This document shows positions 24,876 through 34,525 of a stretch of DNA of 64,000 bases, piece by piece (the first letter of the stretch is position 1; each line of letters opens with the position of its first letter). Source of the stretch: Taibaiella sp. (GTDB taxonomy: Bacteria; Bacteroidota; Bacteroidia; Chitinophagales; Chitinophagaceae). Where the stretch lies: the NCBI GenBank assembly GCA_019638495.1, contig JAHBTQ010000001.1, forward strand, positions 1,231,408 to 1,295,407, in the 5' to 3' direction. The notes under the pieces are model-generated. The model had not been told where the DNA came from, ran no database searches, and saw only the letters and a program-made list of their open reading frames with translations. Made by a program: the position numbers and the translations under genes.

Positions 24876-25817
24876 ATGAGTAACAAAGAAGTCTATAAGA
24901 AACTGTGCAGCCAGCGTAAGGATATCCCTGTTTTTTCTCAGCCATGGTGGCTCGATACTGTTTGCCGCCAATGGGACGTAGCTATTTACAAGCGTGGCGA
25001 ACATATAGCCGGCGCCTGGCCATACCCCATAGAAAAGAAGATAGGTGTGACCCTGCTGCGCACACCTATGCTTACACCCTACCTGGGGCCTATGGTATTT
25101 CCACCTTCGGACCTGAAGGAAAGCAACATAGACAGTTACGATCATGAGGCCATAGCTGAGCTCATAAAGCAGCTGCCTAATGCACCTGTGTGGAACCTGG
25201 CAATGGCGCCGGGTGTGAAGCAGGCGGGCATCTTCAAGCAACAGAAACTCAACTCGTCTGTGCAGCAGACCTTTCTGCTGGAGCTGAATGAGGATGAAGA
25301 AACGCTGCTCACCAATATGAAGGATGCTGTGCGCCGCAACATTCGCATAGCAGAAAGTGAGGTGACGGTTACCAACTCTCCGGACCATCTTAAATATCTA
25401 TACCGCTTCCAGAAGGCAACATTGTCCAAGAAAGGCAAATCGTTCCCCTATTCGCTGAAGCAGATGCAGAAGATTATGGACGCTGCAATTGCCAATAAGT
25501 CTACAGCCTTGTGGGTAGCCAAAGCGGGCAAGACCATTCAGGCCATCGTTTGGGCTATGTGGGACGGTAAAACCAGCTATTACTTTATGGGTGGTCAAAA
25601 CCCGGAGACGAACAGCTACAGGGCAATGTCGCTGCTACTTTGGCACACCATGCGCGAGGCAAAGGCACGAGGCAACACCGTGTATGACCTGGAAGGTAGC
25701 ATGGACGAAGGCGTGGAACGATTCTTCCGCAACTTCGGTGGCGACCGTGCACTCTACATTGTCCTGTCAAAAAACAAGTCGCTCCTCTGGAAGCTGAAGC
25801 AGGCAGTGTTTAAGTGA
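24876..25817 (+). CDS. FemAB/GNAT-type acyltransferase-like protein
   Basis: The 313-residue protein resembles the peptidoglycan-bridge/GNAT group: N-terminal PVFSQPWWLDTVC, central VRRNIRIAES, FQKATLSKKGKSF, then AIVWAMWDGKTSYYFMGGQ and the C-terminal VYDLEGSMDEGVERFFRNFGG, where the fold places the acyl-donor site. Substrate cannot be told; relatives transfer amino acids or acyl groups to cell-wall or capsular molecules. It starts 47 bp after the permease gene and may be co-transcribed. No signal peptide. The family call is from overall pattern, not from a catalytic residue. Confidence 0.75.
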   Translation: MSNKEVYKKLCSQRKDIPVFSQPWWLDTVCRQWDVAIYKRGEHIAGAWPYPIEKKIGVTLLRTPMLTPYLGPMVFPPSDLKESNIDSYDHEAIAELIKQLPNAPVWNLAMAPGVKQAGIFKQQKLNSSVQQTFLLELNEDEETLLTNMKDAVRRNIRIAESEVTVTNSPDHLKYLYRFQKATLSKKGKSFPYSLKQMQKIMDAAIANKSTALWVAKAGKTIQAIVWAMWDGKTSYYFMGGQNPETNSYRAMSLLLWHTMREAKARGNTVYDLEGSMDEGVERFFRNFGGDRALYIVLSKNKSLLWKLKQAVFK

Positions 25818-25958
25818 TTTTCGTGCATGACGGGAAGGGGGGCAGTGTAGCCAGCTATAGAGCGGGTAAAATTCAAGGTAAAAAAATCATGTAAAAGCAA
25901 AGATTTCGCCTGGAGTTTCCGTCTGTATGATAGAATATTACTTCAAATAGATATACCC

Positions 25959-27431
25959 ATGCCCATTGTAAAGTCTCTTTTTACGGTTTTTGCTGTCTTC
26001 ATCGCGCTTTTATCTGTCGGTCAGTCGTATGTACCTGATCCTGGATTCGCTTTTTCAGGCACTTTTACCGAAACCGATGTAAACCGCATCGGTTACAGCT
26101 CTGCGGCGCTGCAACCGGATGGCAAAATTGTACTGGCCAGGCAAGGAGCTGTTGTAAGGCTAAACCCGGATGGAATTCCCGACAATTCGTTTGCCGATCA
26201 CGGCCGATACGAGGTTGATCTCCGATTTAACAAAGTTCTTATCCAACCAGACGGCAAAATACTTGCTTGTGGCTCCATCAACTACTCCGGTACATCACAT
26301 AGCTTCATCACGCGATTGTTGCCAAGCGGAAGCCCGGATCCATCCTTTGGGACAGCCGGTTTTAGTGAAGTGGATGTAGACACCGTAAGAGATGGATTTG
26401 CAAGTATGGTACTGGCACCTGACGGGGGTATTTATGCTGCCTGCAATTACGCACTGTACCATACCGCATTAGTGAAATTTAGAGCAGATGGCCGACCAGA
26501 CAGCTCCTTCGGCAATAGCGGTATTGTCCAGGACACAATAAGTGTATTCTCAGATTTAAAGATGGACGATGTGGGCAGGCTTGTTATTTCAGGTTACTAT
26601 CGATCCGGCGCTTTTCCCAGCCAGGGTATCGTGGTCAGATATATGCCGGATGGGAATCGGGACACCTCGTTTGGGAGTATAGGCCTGGTAATGTCAGGTA
26701 GTGCTCTTGCATGGTGGTACTCTGCTCTCAATATCACCACGGACGGCGAAATTATATGTGTAGGCCCTTACGAATCGGGCGTAACGAAGAGTGACTACTT
26801 AGCCTGCCGCTATCATGTAAATGGCGTGTTAGATACCTCATTCGGTACAGGAGGGAGTACAGTAATTGATTTCTTTAAGCACAGTGACGCAGCTTACAAC
26901 ATCGCAATAAAAAACGATAAAATTTTCCTTTGTGGTGAAACGAACAATTACTATTTCGGCACTTCCCCTGCCGCCTCGCGCCTCAACATGGATGGAAGTC
27001 TTGATACTACATTTGCAAAAGGGGGAATAATGACAGATACCTCAGAGTATGGTTCCTATGCAGGTGTTCTTATTCAACCTGATGGCAAGTTGCTTTTTTA
27101 CGGGAACGAAGGCGAATACATTCCATACGATCACAAATTCCCCCTCATCCGCCGCTTCTACGATCCCTCCCTTTCAATAAAGGATCAGGCAAAACATAAT
27201 CCCATCAATATTTTCCCCAATCCTACATCAGGCGAGCTATGCATTACCGGCACCGACAAACCACGCGTCATCATCTCATCCCTCGCCAGCAGGAAGCTGA
27301 TGGATGTAAGCGCCTCCACTATTGACATTAGCCACCTACCCGACGGCATGTACATCATCTCCGTCTTTGATACAATGAACAACCTGCTGAAAACAGAAAA
27401 GCTTGTAAAGGATGCCGAATACGAAAAATAG
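25959..27431 (+). CDS. Secreted delta-60-repeat protein with T9SS sorting domain
   Basis: The 490-residue protein has a signal peptide (ending LLSVGQ, about residue 22). Seven or so delta-60 repeats follow; each has L(Q/A)PDGKI(L/V)(A/V) then R(L/Y)..(D/N)G.(P/L)D.(S/T)F...G, for example ALQPDGKIVLA and RLNPDGIPDNSF. These stack as a beta-propeller-like fold. The C-terminal domain is a T9SS type A signal (IFPNPTSGELCITG ... GMYIISV). No catalytic residues stand out. It converges on mfd with a 180-bp gap that holds only low-complexity sequence (GGAATTTGGGATTTT at 27546-27560). Confidence 0.88.
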   Translation: MPIVKSLFTVFAVFIALLSVGQSYVPDPGFAFSGTFTETDVNRIGYSSAALQPDGKIVLARQGAVVRLNPDGIPDNSFADHGRYEVDLRFNKVLIQPDGKILACGSINYSGTSHSFITRLLPSGSPDPSFGTAGFSEVDVDTVRDGFASMVLAPDGGIYAACNYALYHTALVKFRADGRPDSSFGNSGIVQDTISVFSDLKMDDVGRLVISGYYRSGAFPSQGIVVRYMPDGNRDTSFGSIGLVMSGSALAWWYSALNITTDGEIICVGPYESGVTKSDYLACRYHVNGVLDTSFGTGGSTVIDFFKHSDAAYNIAIKNDKIFLCGETNNYYFGTSPAASRLNMDGSLDTTFAKGGIMTDTSEYGSYAGVLIQPDGKLLFYGNEGEYIPYDHKFPLIRRFYDPSLSIKDQAKHNPINIFPNPTSGELCITGTDKPRVIISSLASRKLMDVSASTIDISHLPDGMYIISVFDTMNNLLKTEKLVKDAEYEK

Positions 27432-27611
27432 CATGGGTAATCTATCCTTTATGAACACAACGCCAAACGGCCATAGCGTCCCTTGTGTATGACCTTGCGC
27501 ACTTCGTGTTAAGTCAATTATTGGGGTTGGGAGTTTGCGTTCCTGGAATTTGGGATTTTACCCCTTGAAAATTTATGCAGTATGGGCTCTGCCGCCCGCC
27601 CCCGCCTCCTG

Positions 27612-30600
27612 CTAACTTCTCTTCATTCCCTCCAGGAACCTCAGCACATCGCCCATCTTTTTCACCCTATCCACTACCAGCAGGAAGTTTTTGCCCACTT
27701 GTTTCAGGCGTGCATGGACGGTGCGGTTTTGTATGTAGGCAAGTATGTGGTTGAAGGTTTCTGATTCAAAATAAGGTGAATCTGGATTGCTGACGAAGTA
27801 CAGGCGCATTTGCTCATTCTTCAGTATCAGCTTTTCAAAGCCCAATTCGCATGCTATGCGGCGGCTACGCAGTGTGGTAAAGAGATCCTGCACCTGTGGC
27901 GGTATGGGACCAAAGCGGTCTGTAAGCTCTGCCGCAAACTTGTTCATCTCCTCGTCGGTTTCCAGGTCGTCGAGCTGGGTGTAGAGGCTCAGGCGCTCTG
28001 TGATGTTCTCTACGTAGGTGTCCGGTATCAGTATTTCCAGGTCGGTATCTATGGTGCAGTCAGTCACATAGTCCTGCTTGCGCTCCATCTCCTCCTTAAA
28101 CACATCTTTGAAGTCTGTTGTCTTCAGTTCTCGCATAGCTTCTGCCAGTATCTTCTGATACATCTCAAAGCCTATCTCGGCAATGAAACCGCTCTGCTCG
28201 CCGCCCAGCAGGTTGCCTGCCCCACGTATATCCAGGTCGCGCATAGCAATCTGGAAACCACTACCCAGTTCGTTAAACTGTTCCAGAGTTTGCAGTCGCT
28301 TGCGGCTGTCGCCCGGCAGCAGGCTCATGGGTGGAGCCAGCAGGTAGCAAAATGCTTTTTTGTTGTTGCGGCCCACGCGCCCGCGCAACTGGTGCAGATC
28401 GCTGAGGCCAAACTGGTGGGCATTGTTGATGATGATGGTATTTGCGTTGGCAATGTCCACGCCGCTCTCCACAATGTTTGTGCAGCACAGCACATCGTAC
28501 TCTTTCTCTATGAATTTGTACAGCGCTTCTTCCAACTGGTGGCCTTCCATTTGTCCATGTGCCATACCTATGCTAAGGTCAGGACACAGGTTGCGCAGCA
28601 GCGTCACCATCTCCGGCAGGCTCTGTACGCGATTGTGAATGAAGAACACCTGGCCGCCACGCTCTGTTTCGAAGTAGATGGCATCGCGGATGGCATATTC
28701 ATCAAACACCAGCACCTCTGTATGCACAGGTTGCCTGTTAGGCGGTGGTGTGTTGATGATGCTCAGGTCTCGAGCGTTCATCAGGCTGAACTGTAGTGTA
28801 CGTGGTATTGGCGTAGCCGTTAGCGTCAGTGTGTCTACATTGGCTTTCAGCTCGCGCAACTTTTCCTTTGAGCCCACGCCAAACTTCTGCTCCTCATCTA
28901 TTATCAGTATGCCCAGGTCTTTGAACTTTACGTCCTTGCCCAGCAGTGCATGCGTGCCTATTATCACGTCTATCTTTCCTTCCTCCAGTCGCTTTAATGT
29001 TTCCTTCTTCTCCTTCGTACTCTTAAAGCGGTTCACATAGTCAACATTGCACGGGAAGTCCTTAAGGCGTTCCTTAAACGTGTTGTAGTGCTGGAAGGCT
29101 AAGATGGTAGTAGGCACCAGTATGGCAGCCTGCTTACTGTCACCCACGGCTTTGAAAGCAGCACGTACTGCTATCTCTGTTTTGCCGAAACCAACATCGC
29201 CACACACCAGCCTGTCCATGGGCGATGGTGCTTCCATATCGCGCTTCACATCGGCTGTGGCCTTTGCCTGGTCGGGCGTGTCTTCGTAGAAGAAGGACGC
29301 TTCCAGCTCCGTTTGCAGGTAGCTATCAGGAGTAAAGGCAAAACCCTCTGAGGCTTTGCGCTTGGCATAGAGCTTTATCAGGTCGGCGGCTATGTCCTTT
29401 ACCTGCTTCTTGGTCTTGTTCTTTAGCTTCTGCCAGGCATCGCTGCCCAGCTTATTAACGCGCGGCAGTGTGCCCTCCTTGCCCGTGTACTTGCTTATTT
29501 TGTGCAGGGAGTTGATGTTCACATACAGCACATCATTGTCGCGATAGAGTATGCGGATGGCTTCCTGCATGTTGCCGTTCACCTCTATCTTCTGCAGCCC
29601 GCTATACACGCCCACACCGTGGTCTATGTGGGTCACGTAGTCGCCCGGTGTCAGCTCTCGAAGGGCACGTAGTGTTAGTGCCTTACCCTTAGAGTAAGCC
29701 TGCTTTACATTGTACTTGTGATAGCGCTGAAATATCTGGTGATCGGTGTAGCAGATTATCTTTTTGTCGTGGTCTATGAAGCCCTTGCTTATAGATGTAG
29801 GCACCGGCACAAACTGTATCTCCGCATTAACATCGTCAAAGATGCTGCGTAGTCGTTCCAGTTGTTTGGGGTTCTCTGCAAAGATGTAGGGCACATATTT
29901 CTGCGTCATGCGCCTTTGCAGGTCACCTATCAGCATATTGAACTGGCGGTTGAAGACAGGCTGCTCCTCCGTTGCAAAGAGGAAGGTTTCGTCGATATTG
30001 TCGCCAGTTACAGCCTCCAGCGAATGGTTGTACCATTCTACCAGGTGGCGGTCTTTTATCTTCTCGCTCCAGGTGCCATCTGCCTCAAAGTCCTCGCGCG
30101 ATACTTCTTTCAGCATCTCCTCCTCGTGGTCCACAGCCACCTGGCCCAGCGTCATCTTCTCCGGCAGGTCGTCGGCCATCTTCTGCAGGCGGCCCAGGGT
30201 AAAGTTCATATCCTTCGCCCAAACCAGTGTGTTCTCCGGAAGAAAGTCCAGCAGAGATATCTTTTCGTTTGTGTCGAACTTAGTCTCTACGTTCGGCAGT
30301 ATAGATACCTGCAGCAGCTTCCTTTCAGATAGCTGCGTTTCGGGGTTGAACATGCGTATACTGTCCACTTCCGTATCAAACAGCTCTATGCGGTAGGGGT
30401 GCTCATTGCCAAATGAGTATATGTCCAGTATACCACCACGCATGGCAAACTGCCCCGGCTCATAAACAAAGTCCTCCCTGCGGAAACCCAGCCCAACAAA
30501 CTGTGCCAGCAAAGCATCAATATTCAGGTTCTCACCCACTTTTATGCTTATCATGTTGCCGGTGAGCGCAGTGGGGTTCACCACCTTCTCAAACAATGCC

Positions 30601-31022
30601 TCAGGATAAGTGACCAGCACCTTCTTATGAACACCCGAGCCCAACTCCTTCCCCTTTGGGGAGGGCCGGGAAGAGGTAGTAAACTTCGTTAATGCCTCCG
30701 TCCTTAGCATCACATGGCTACTATTCAGCTCGTTGAAGTGGCCGCTGCGCTTAAAGGAGTCCGGGAAGTAGCAAATGTCAAGACCCTTGGTCAGGTGTTC
30801 CAGGTCATTATGAAAGTAAGCCGCCTCTTCGCGGTCATTGAGTATAAATACGTGGTTGAAGTCGGAAATCTGCCAGATGGCTGCGGCAACAAAGTTTACA
30901 GAAGAGCCCCGCAGGTTATCGAGGTACACCCTTAGTTTGTGCCCGGGCAATAGGAGTCCCGCCGCTATGTGTTTTACGCGGATATCATTCTGGTACAAAC
31001 CCTGCAGCACTTCCAGGTTCAT
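27612..31022 (-). CDS. mfd: Transcription-repair coupling factor Mfd
   Basis: The 1136-residue protein displaces stalled RNA polymerase at DNA lesions and recruits the UvrA excision machinery. The N-terminal UvrB-like module, a CarD-like RNA polymerase-interaction domain (DYVTHIDHGVGVYSGLQKI, about 485), the SF2 translocase with Walker A GDVGFGKT at 608-615, DEEQ box (IIDEEQKFGVG), TATPIPRT, helicase C domain with VESGVDIANANT, and GRVGRNNKKAFCYLL are all present, followed by the TRCF C-terminal domain. One oddity is an in-frame copy of a dispersed palindromic repeat covering about residues 115-128 (SSRPSPKGKELGSG) in the UvrB-like part. The start lies 7 nt after a TACCTTTG promoter box, hinting at leaderless translation. 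Confidence 0.97.
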   Translation of the reverse strand: MNLEVLQGLYQNDIRVKHIAAGLLLPGHKLRVYLDNLRGSSVNFVAAAIWQISDFNHVFILNDREEAAYFHNDLEHLTKGLDICYFPDSFKRSGHFNELNSSHVMLRTEALTKFTTSSRPSPKGKELGSGVHKKVLVTYPEALFEKVVNPTALTGNMISIKVGENLNIDALLAQFVGLGFRREDFVYEPGQFAMRGGILDIYSFGNEHPYRIELFDTEVDSIRMFNPETQLSERKLLQVSILPNVETKFDTNEKISLLDFLPENTLVWAKDMNFTLGRLQKMADDLPEKMTLGQVAVDHEEEMLKEVSREDFEADGTWSEKIKDRHLVEWYNHSLEAVTGDNIDETFLFATEEQPVFNRQFNMLIGDLQRRMTQKYVPYIFAENPKQLERLRSIFDDVNAEIQFVPVPTSISKGFIDHDKKIICYTDHQIFQRYHKYNVKQAYSKGKALTLRALRELTPGDYVTHIDHGVGVYSGLQKIEVNGNMQEAIRILYRDNDVLYVNINSLHKISKYTGKEGTLPRVNKLGSDAWQKLKNKTKKQVKDIAADLIKLYAKRKASEGFAFTPDSYLQTELEASFFYEDTPDQAKATADVKRDMEAPSPMDRLVCGDVGFGKTEIAVRAAFKAVGDSKQAAILVPTTILAFQHYNTFKERLKDFPCNVDYVNRFKSTKEKKETLKRLEEGKIDVIIGTHALLGKDVKFKDLGILIIDEEQKFGVGSKEKLRELKANVDTLTLTATPIPRTLQFSLMNARDLSIINTPPPNRQPVHTEVLVFDEYAIRDAIYFETERGGQVFFIHNRVQSLPEMVTLLRNLCPDLSIGMAHGQMEGHQLEEALYKFIEKEYDVLCCTNIVESGVDIANANTIIINNAHQFGLSDLHQLRGRVGRNNKKAFCYLLAPPMSLLPGDSRKRLQTLEQFNELGSGFQIAMRDLDIRGAGNLLGGEQSGFIAEIGFEMYQKILAEAMRELKTTDFKDVFKEEMERKQDYVTDCTIDTDLEILIPDTYVENITERLSLYTQLDDLETDEEMNKFAAELTDRFGPIPPQVQDLFTTLRSRRIACELGFEKLILKNEQMRLYFVSNPDSPYFESETFNHILAYIQNRTVHARLKQVGKNFLLVVDRVKKMGDVLRFLEGMKRS
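30641..30680. repeat. CCTCTCC palindromic dispersed repeat, copy C, inside mfd
   Basis: CCTTCCCCTTTGGGGAGGG followed by CCGGGAAGAGG matches the family with a few changes. It lies within mfd and keeps the reading frame, adding about 14 residues (roughly 115-128) rich in Ser, Pro, Lys and Gly just before the strand VLVTYPEALFEKV. Confidence 0.8.
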
Positions 31023-31029
31023 GGGGCCG

Positions 31030-31037
31030 CAAAGGTA
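31030..31037 (-). promoter_or_regulatory. -7 promoter box of mfd
   Basis: TACCTTTG on the minus strand, 7 nt before the ATG (31020-31022). Transcription should begin at or beside the start codon. Confidence 0.55.
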
Positions 31038-31125
31038 GGGAAAAAGGAGGGAGGGTTATTCGTGAAATTCGGTTGAATTTTGAGATTTGTAAAAAAGGGT
31101 AAGCCAGTCGGCGATGACGCCAATC

Positions 31126-33114
31126 CTAGTCCTTCCCTTCATGGTCCAACCCCTTGAACGCCACATGAAACGTTGCACCCTTGCCCGGTTCGCTCTCTGC
31201 CCATATGTTGCCACCATTAAGCACCGCAAATTCTTTGCATAGCATCAGGCCTATGCCGCTGCCTTTTTCGTTCGCTGTTCCCGGCGTGCTGTGTACGGGG
31301 AAGAAGAGGGTAGGTACCTGCTCCTTTGGTATGCCTACACCATCGTCCTGTACGCTTAGTATCACAAACCCCTTTCTACTGGTAGTGTCTGCACCCACCT
31401 TTATGTTGCCACCACGATAGGCATATTTAATAGCATTGGCAAGCAGGTTTCTTACTATAAAGTCTACGTGGGTCTTATCGGCATGCACACACAGGGTGTC
31501 CGGTATTGTATCGGTTACAGTTATTGATTTTTGGTCCAGGACCATTTTCTTCAGTACTATGTTTTGTTTCACCACCTCTTTCACGTTCACTGTCACAGGC
31601 ACCAATTGGTTACCGCCCATAAGCGACTTGCCCCAGAACAGCAGCATGTCCAGCATTTCCATGGCTGCCACAGACTGGTCGCGCAGGCTGTTGATGAGGA
31701 AGTTCTTATCCTCTGTAGAGGTTGTGTTGTCCTCTACAATGTCCAGCGACTGTGGGATATTAGATATTGGCCCGCGCAGGTCATGGCCTATCACTGAGAA
31801 GAGTTTATCCTTCATCATGTTCAGGTCATTCAGCTTGCGCTGGTGTTGCTCCAGCTCACGGTTCAGTTGCACTACCTTTCTGTAATAGACCAAGACGATG
31901 CCCAGGAGAGCAGCAATGAGTGCAGATACCCCCAGAAGGATATTGCGCTGCTTAGCATTGCTGTCTCGCTCCTTTTCCAGATCCCGCACCCGTTCATTGC
32001 TTTTTTGCAAATCAAAGTCAGCAGTTATGCTTGCCAGTTCCACCGTCTTGTTCAGGTTAAAGAGGCTGTCGTTTATCTTTTGCTTCTTTTCCGTTGCATC
32101 CAGGGCCTCTTTAAACCTTCCAAGCTGTTTATAGTAACTTGCCTGAGCCTCATAGACATAGGTCATAAATGTGCGGTTGCCCATTTCCTGTGCTATCTGC
32201 AGCGCTTCTTCCAGGGCGCGCAGGGTGCCCGGTACATCGGTATCCTGTGTCACTGCGGCCAGTGTCAGTAGCATGTTCGACTTGATTTCCGGGCGGTTGT
32301 TTATCTCCGCCAGCTTTATTCCGTCTTTCAGGTACTGCAGTGATTTTGCAGGGTCGCCGCTGTCCAGGTAGTATTGTGCCAGGTAAGAAAGGCATTCGAT
32401 TCGGGAATCTATAAAGGCTGTGTCATTACTTAGCTCCAGGTTGTGCCTGAACGTAGCAAGGGCGGAGTCTTTCATGCCGAGGTAAGCAAAGAGAACGCCT
32501 CTCATGTTATACAGCCCAATCACCTGGTCGTTCAGTGGCATTTCCTTACTCACGGCATATGCCTGATCCATATAGCGGCTTGCGGCCTTCAGGTCATTTG
32601 TCTGCATGTATATGCTGGCCAGGTTCATATACCCTACCATCAGTCCATGCTTTTGGCCCAGTTTTTGCTCCATTTTCAGCGACTCAGTGATAAGTCGTGC
32701 AGCCTCGTCATAGTTCCCTTTTGCGGCTTCTACCGAGCCGATATTTCCCAACACATCGGCAATACCCGGTTTGTAGTCGAACTTTTTGAAGAGCTCAAGA
32801 ACGGTTTTGAGCCTCTGACTGGCAACGTTTACCCGGCCATCTGCGCGGTCGGTGATTGCCTGCTGCAGTAGAATCAAACCTTCGCCCACTATACTCTGCT
32901 TAGCCCGGAAGTAGGTTAGAGCGCTGTCGGTATAGTGTTTTAATGAGTCTGCGTTCCGGCCATTGAAGTAGGCCATGGCATGCCTGTAGGCTTCGGCTTT
33001 CGCTTCATCCGTTTTCGCCCGGCTGATCTGGGCATAGAAGTCGGTTTTCTGTTCCTGTGCCTGTAGCAGCAAAGGAAACAATATACAACCTGATATGAGT
33101 CGTAGTAATCTCAA
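31126..33114 (-). CDS. TPR-containing sensor histidine kinase
   Basis: The 662-residue protein has a signal peptide (MRLLRLISGCILFPLLLQAQ), then about eight TPR units (30-350) in the periplasm, with repeats such as GNYDEAARLITESLKMEQKLG. A membrane helix sits near 395 (NILLGVSALIAALLGIVLVY) followed by a coiled coil, a HisKA dimerisation domain with GHDLRGPISNI (phospho-His444), and a HATPase domain with NLLANAIKYA, DDGVGIP and GSGIGLMLCKEFA. All kinase boxes are intact. TPRs suggest sensing through a protein partner. No response regulator gene is next to it, so its partner is elsewhere; the orphan regulators at 42-43.7 kb are possible but unproven. Confidence 0.92.
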   Translation of the reverse strand: MRLLRLISGCILFPLLLQAQEQKTDFYAQISRAKTDEAKAEAYRHAMAYFNGRNADSLKHYTDSALTYFRAKQSIVGEGLILLQQAITDRADGRVNVASQRLKTVLELFKKFDYKPGIADVLGNIGSVEAAKGNYDEAARLITESLKMEQKLGQKHGLMVGYMNLASIYMQTNDLKAASRYMDQAYAVSKEMPLNDQVIGLYNMRGVLFAYLGMKDSALATFRHNLELSNDTAFIDSRIECLSYLAQYYLDSGDPAKSLQYLKDGIKLAEINNRPEIKSNMLLTLAAVTQDTDVPGTLRALEEALQIAQEMGNRTFMTYVYEAQASYYKQLGRFKEALDATEKKQKINDSLFNLNKTVELASITADFDLQKSNERVRDLEKERDSNAKQRNILLGVSALIAALLGIVLVYYRKVVQLNRELEQHQRKLNDLNMMKDKLFSVIGHDLRGPISNIPQSLDIVEDNTTSTEDKNFLINSLRDQSVAAMEMLDMLLFWGKSLMGGNQLVPVTVNVKEVVKQNIVLKKMVLDQKSITVTDTIPDTLCVHADKTHVDFIVRNLLANAIKYAYRGGNIKVGADTTSRKGFVILSVQDDGVGIPKEQVPTLFFPVHSTPGTANEKGSGIGLMLCKEFAVLNGGNIWAESEPGKGATFHVAFKGLDHEGKD

Positions 33115-33224
33115 AATTTATCGCAGCAGGCAAATGAATTACCCACAAAATAAGGTTTCATTTGCTCATCGCAAAATCGGCAAATTGCTGTGTAACAGCG
33201 CTTCCCTTCTCTATTTGCGGCGGG

Positions 33225-33983
33225 TCATTGCCCTTTCCACTCTTTGTAAGCGTGTTCCATCGTTTTCAGAAACGTGTCTACCGGTTGTGCACCAGATACC
33301 GCATACCGGCGGTTAAAGACGAAGAATGGTACACCATTTATCCCCAGTCGGTTTGCCTCGTCCTGGTCGGTTTGCACGGCTGCGGCATATTCGTTGCCGT
33401 CCAGCATTTTCTTGACGGCTGCTTTGTCAAGGCCTATTTTAGCGCCTATGGTGGCAAGTGTTTCTTTATCGCTTATATCCTTTCCCTCTACGAGATAGGC
33501 ACTGAAAAGCTGTTCCTCCGCTTCATTGCCCTTGTGATTGGCTTTTGCCATTTGCACCAGCCGGTGTGCGTCGTGCGAGTTGGCAACTACTGTTTTGTCA
33601 AAGCGGTAATAAAGGCCATCACCGGCAGCCATGTTAACCACCTGTTCATGCATTTGTGCAGACTGCTCGTAGCTTATGTGCTTCATCCTGGCTATGTGCT
33701 GGTAGGAGTTTTCTTTTACGTGCTGCTGCAGGCCGGGGTATAGCTGAAAGCTCTTCCATACCAGCTCCACATTATTTGCCTCGGCAAATTTTTTCAGCGC
33801 GGTCTCGTAGCGTCTCTTGCCCAGGTAGCAAAACGGACATACCACGTCAGACCATACTTCTACTTTCATTTTTTCGTTTGTCATTTTCATAGGTTTTGTG
33901 CCTGCGGGGGCTTTCGAGGTCTTTTGTGCCATTGCAGGAAAGGCCGTCAGCGCCATCATCACTATACAGGTCACCATTTTCAT
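33225..33983 (-). CDS. Exported DsbA/FrnE-family thioredoxin-fold oxidoreductase
   Basis: The ATG at 33983 starts a signal peptide (MKMVTCIVMMALTAFPAMAQ); an upstream start would add 22 residues that do not fit one. The mature protein is the usual FrnE/DsbA-like size. The active site CPFC (Cys49, Cys52) sits in WSDVVCPFCYLGKRR, the cis-Pro in GINGVPFFVFN, and the middle helix domain is present (SYEQSAQMHEQVV). FrnE-like proteins are normally cytoplasmic and begin near the internal MKVEVWSDVVCPFC; here a leader has been added, so I infer a periplasmic dithiol-disulfide role. An internal start at MTNEKMK (residue 34) would give a cytoplasmic form. Confidence 0.85.
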   Translation of the reverse strand: MKMVTCIVMMALTAFPAMAQKTSKAPAGTKPMKMTNEKMKVEVWSDVVCPFCYLGKRRYETALKKFAEANNVELVWKSFQLYPGLQQHVKENSYQHIARMKHISYEQSAQMHEQVVNMAAGDGLYYRFDKTVVANSHDAHRLVQMAKANHKGNEAEEQLFSAYLVEGKDISDKETLATIGAKIGLDKAAVKKMLDGNEYAAAVQTDQDEANRLGINGVPFFVFNRRYAVSGAQPVDTFLKTMEHAYKEWKGQ

Positions 33984-34085
33984 ACACTGCAATATAGTCT
34001 GTATGTCCCAAAATGACATAATCAGGTAATCATGCTGCACATAACACACAATGAAACGCGGTACGCATTATCTTTATAGCGCTTC

Positions 34086-34499
34086 ATGAAGTCGATAGTA
34101 ACATATGGTTTTCGTCTTGCCACGTTATTGGTCTGCGTTGTGACATTGTGGTCTTGTGGAAAGACATCTACAATCACTTACAGGGTAAGGAACATGGCCA
34201 CTGATTCCATTATCGTTGTGCGGGAATATGCCGATACCGCTCATCATCCGGACACCGTTTGGCTGGCATATAACCAGGAACAAAGAGTGGCGATAGCAGA
34301 GAAGGGCAAGAATCATGTGAGTAGCTACCGGATGGACAATGGCATCATTCCACAATTTTATACCCTTGATGTTTACAGGCTTGGCAGCGGCCGTAAAGCG
34401 CTCACTGATTTCCGTGATGCGTCGCAGTGGGCCTACAAAGAATATAGCAGGTACACTGCAGATTATACCGCCGATGTCACGGATGCGGATTTTCAATAG
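34086..34499 (+). CDS. Small lipoprotein of unknown function
   Basis: The 137-residue product has an N-terminal signal with lipobox LWSC (about Cys24). The mature part reads as a single beta-rich domain (STITYRVRNMATDSIIVV, YNQEQRVAI, FYTLDVYRL) without a known motif. It diverges from the FrnE-like gene and converges on bioD, 26 bp away. Confidence 0.65.
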   Translation: MKSIVTYGFRLATLLVCVVTLWSCGKTSTITYRVRNMATDSIIVVREYADTAHHPDTVWLAYNQEQRVAIAEKGKNHVSSYRMDNGIIPQFYTLDVYRLGSGRKALTDFRDASQWAYKEYSRYTADYTADVTDADFQ

Positions 34500-34525
34500 T
34501 TTTCGATTCGTGTAAAGACGAGCGC

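Noticed and set aside
27810..28796. 328-codon plus-strand open frame
   Set aside because: Antisense shadow of mfd; hydrophobic, His/Gln-rich composition typical of reverse-frame translation.
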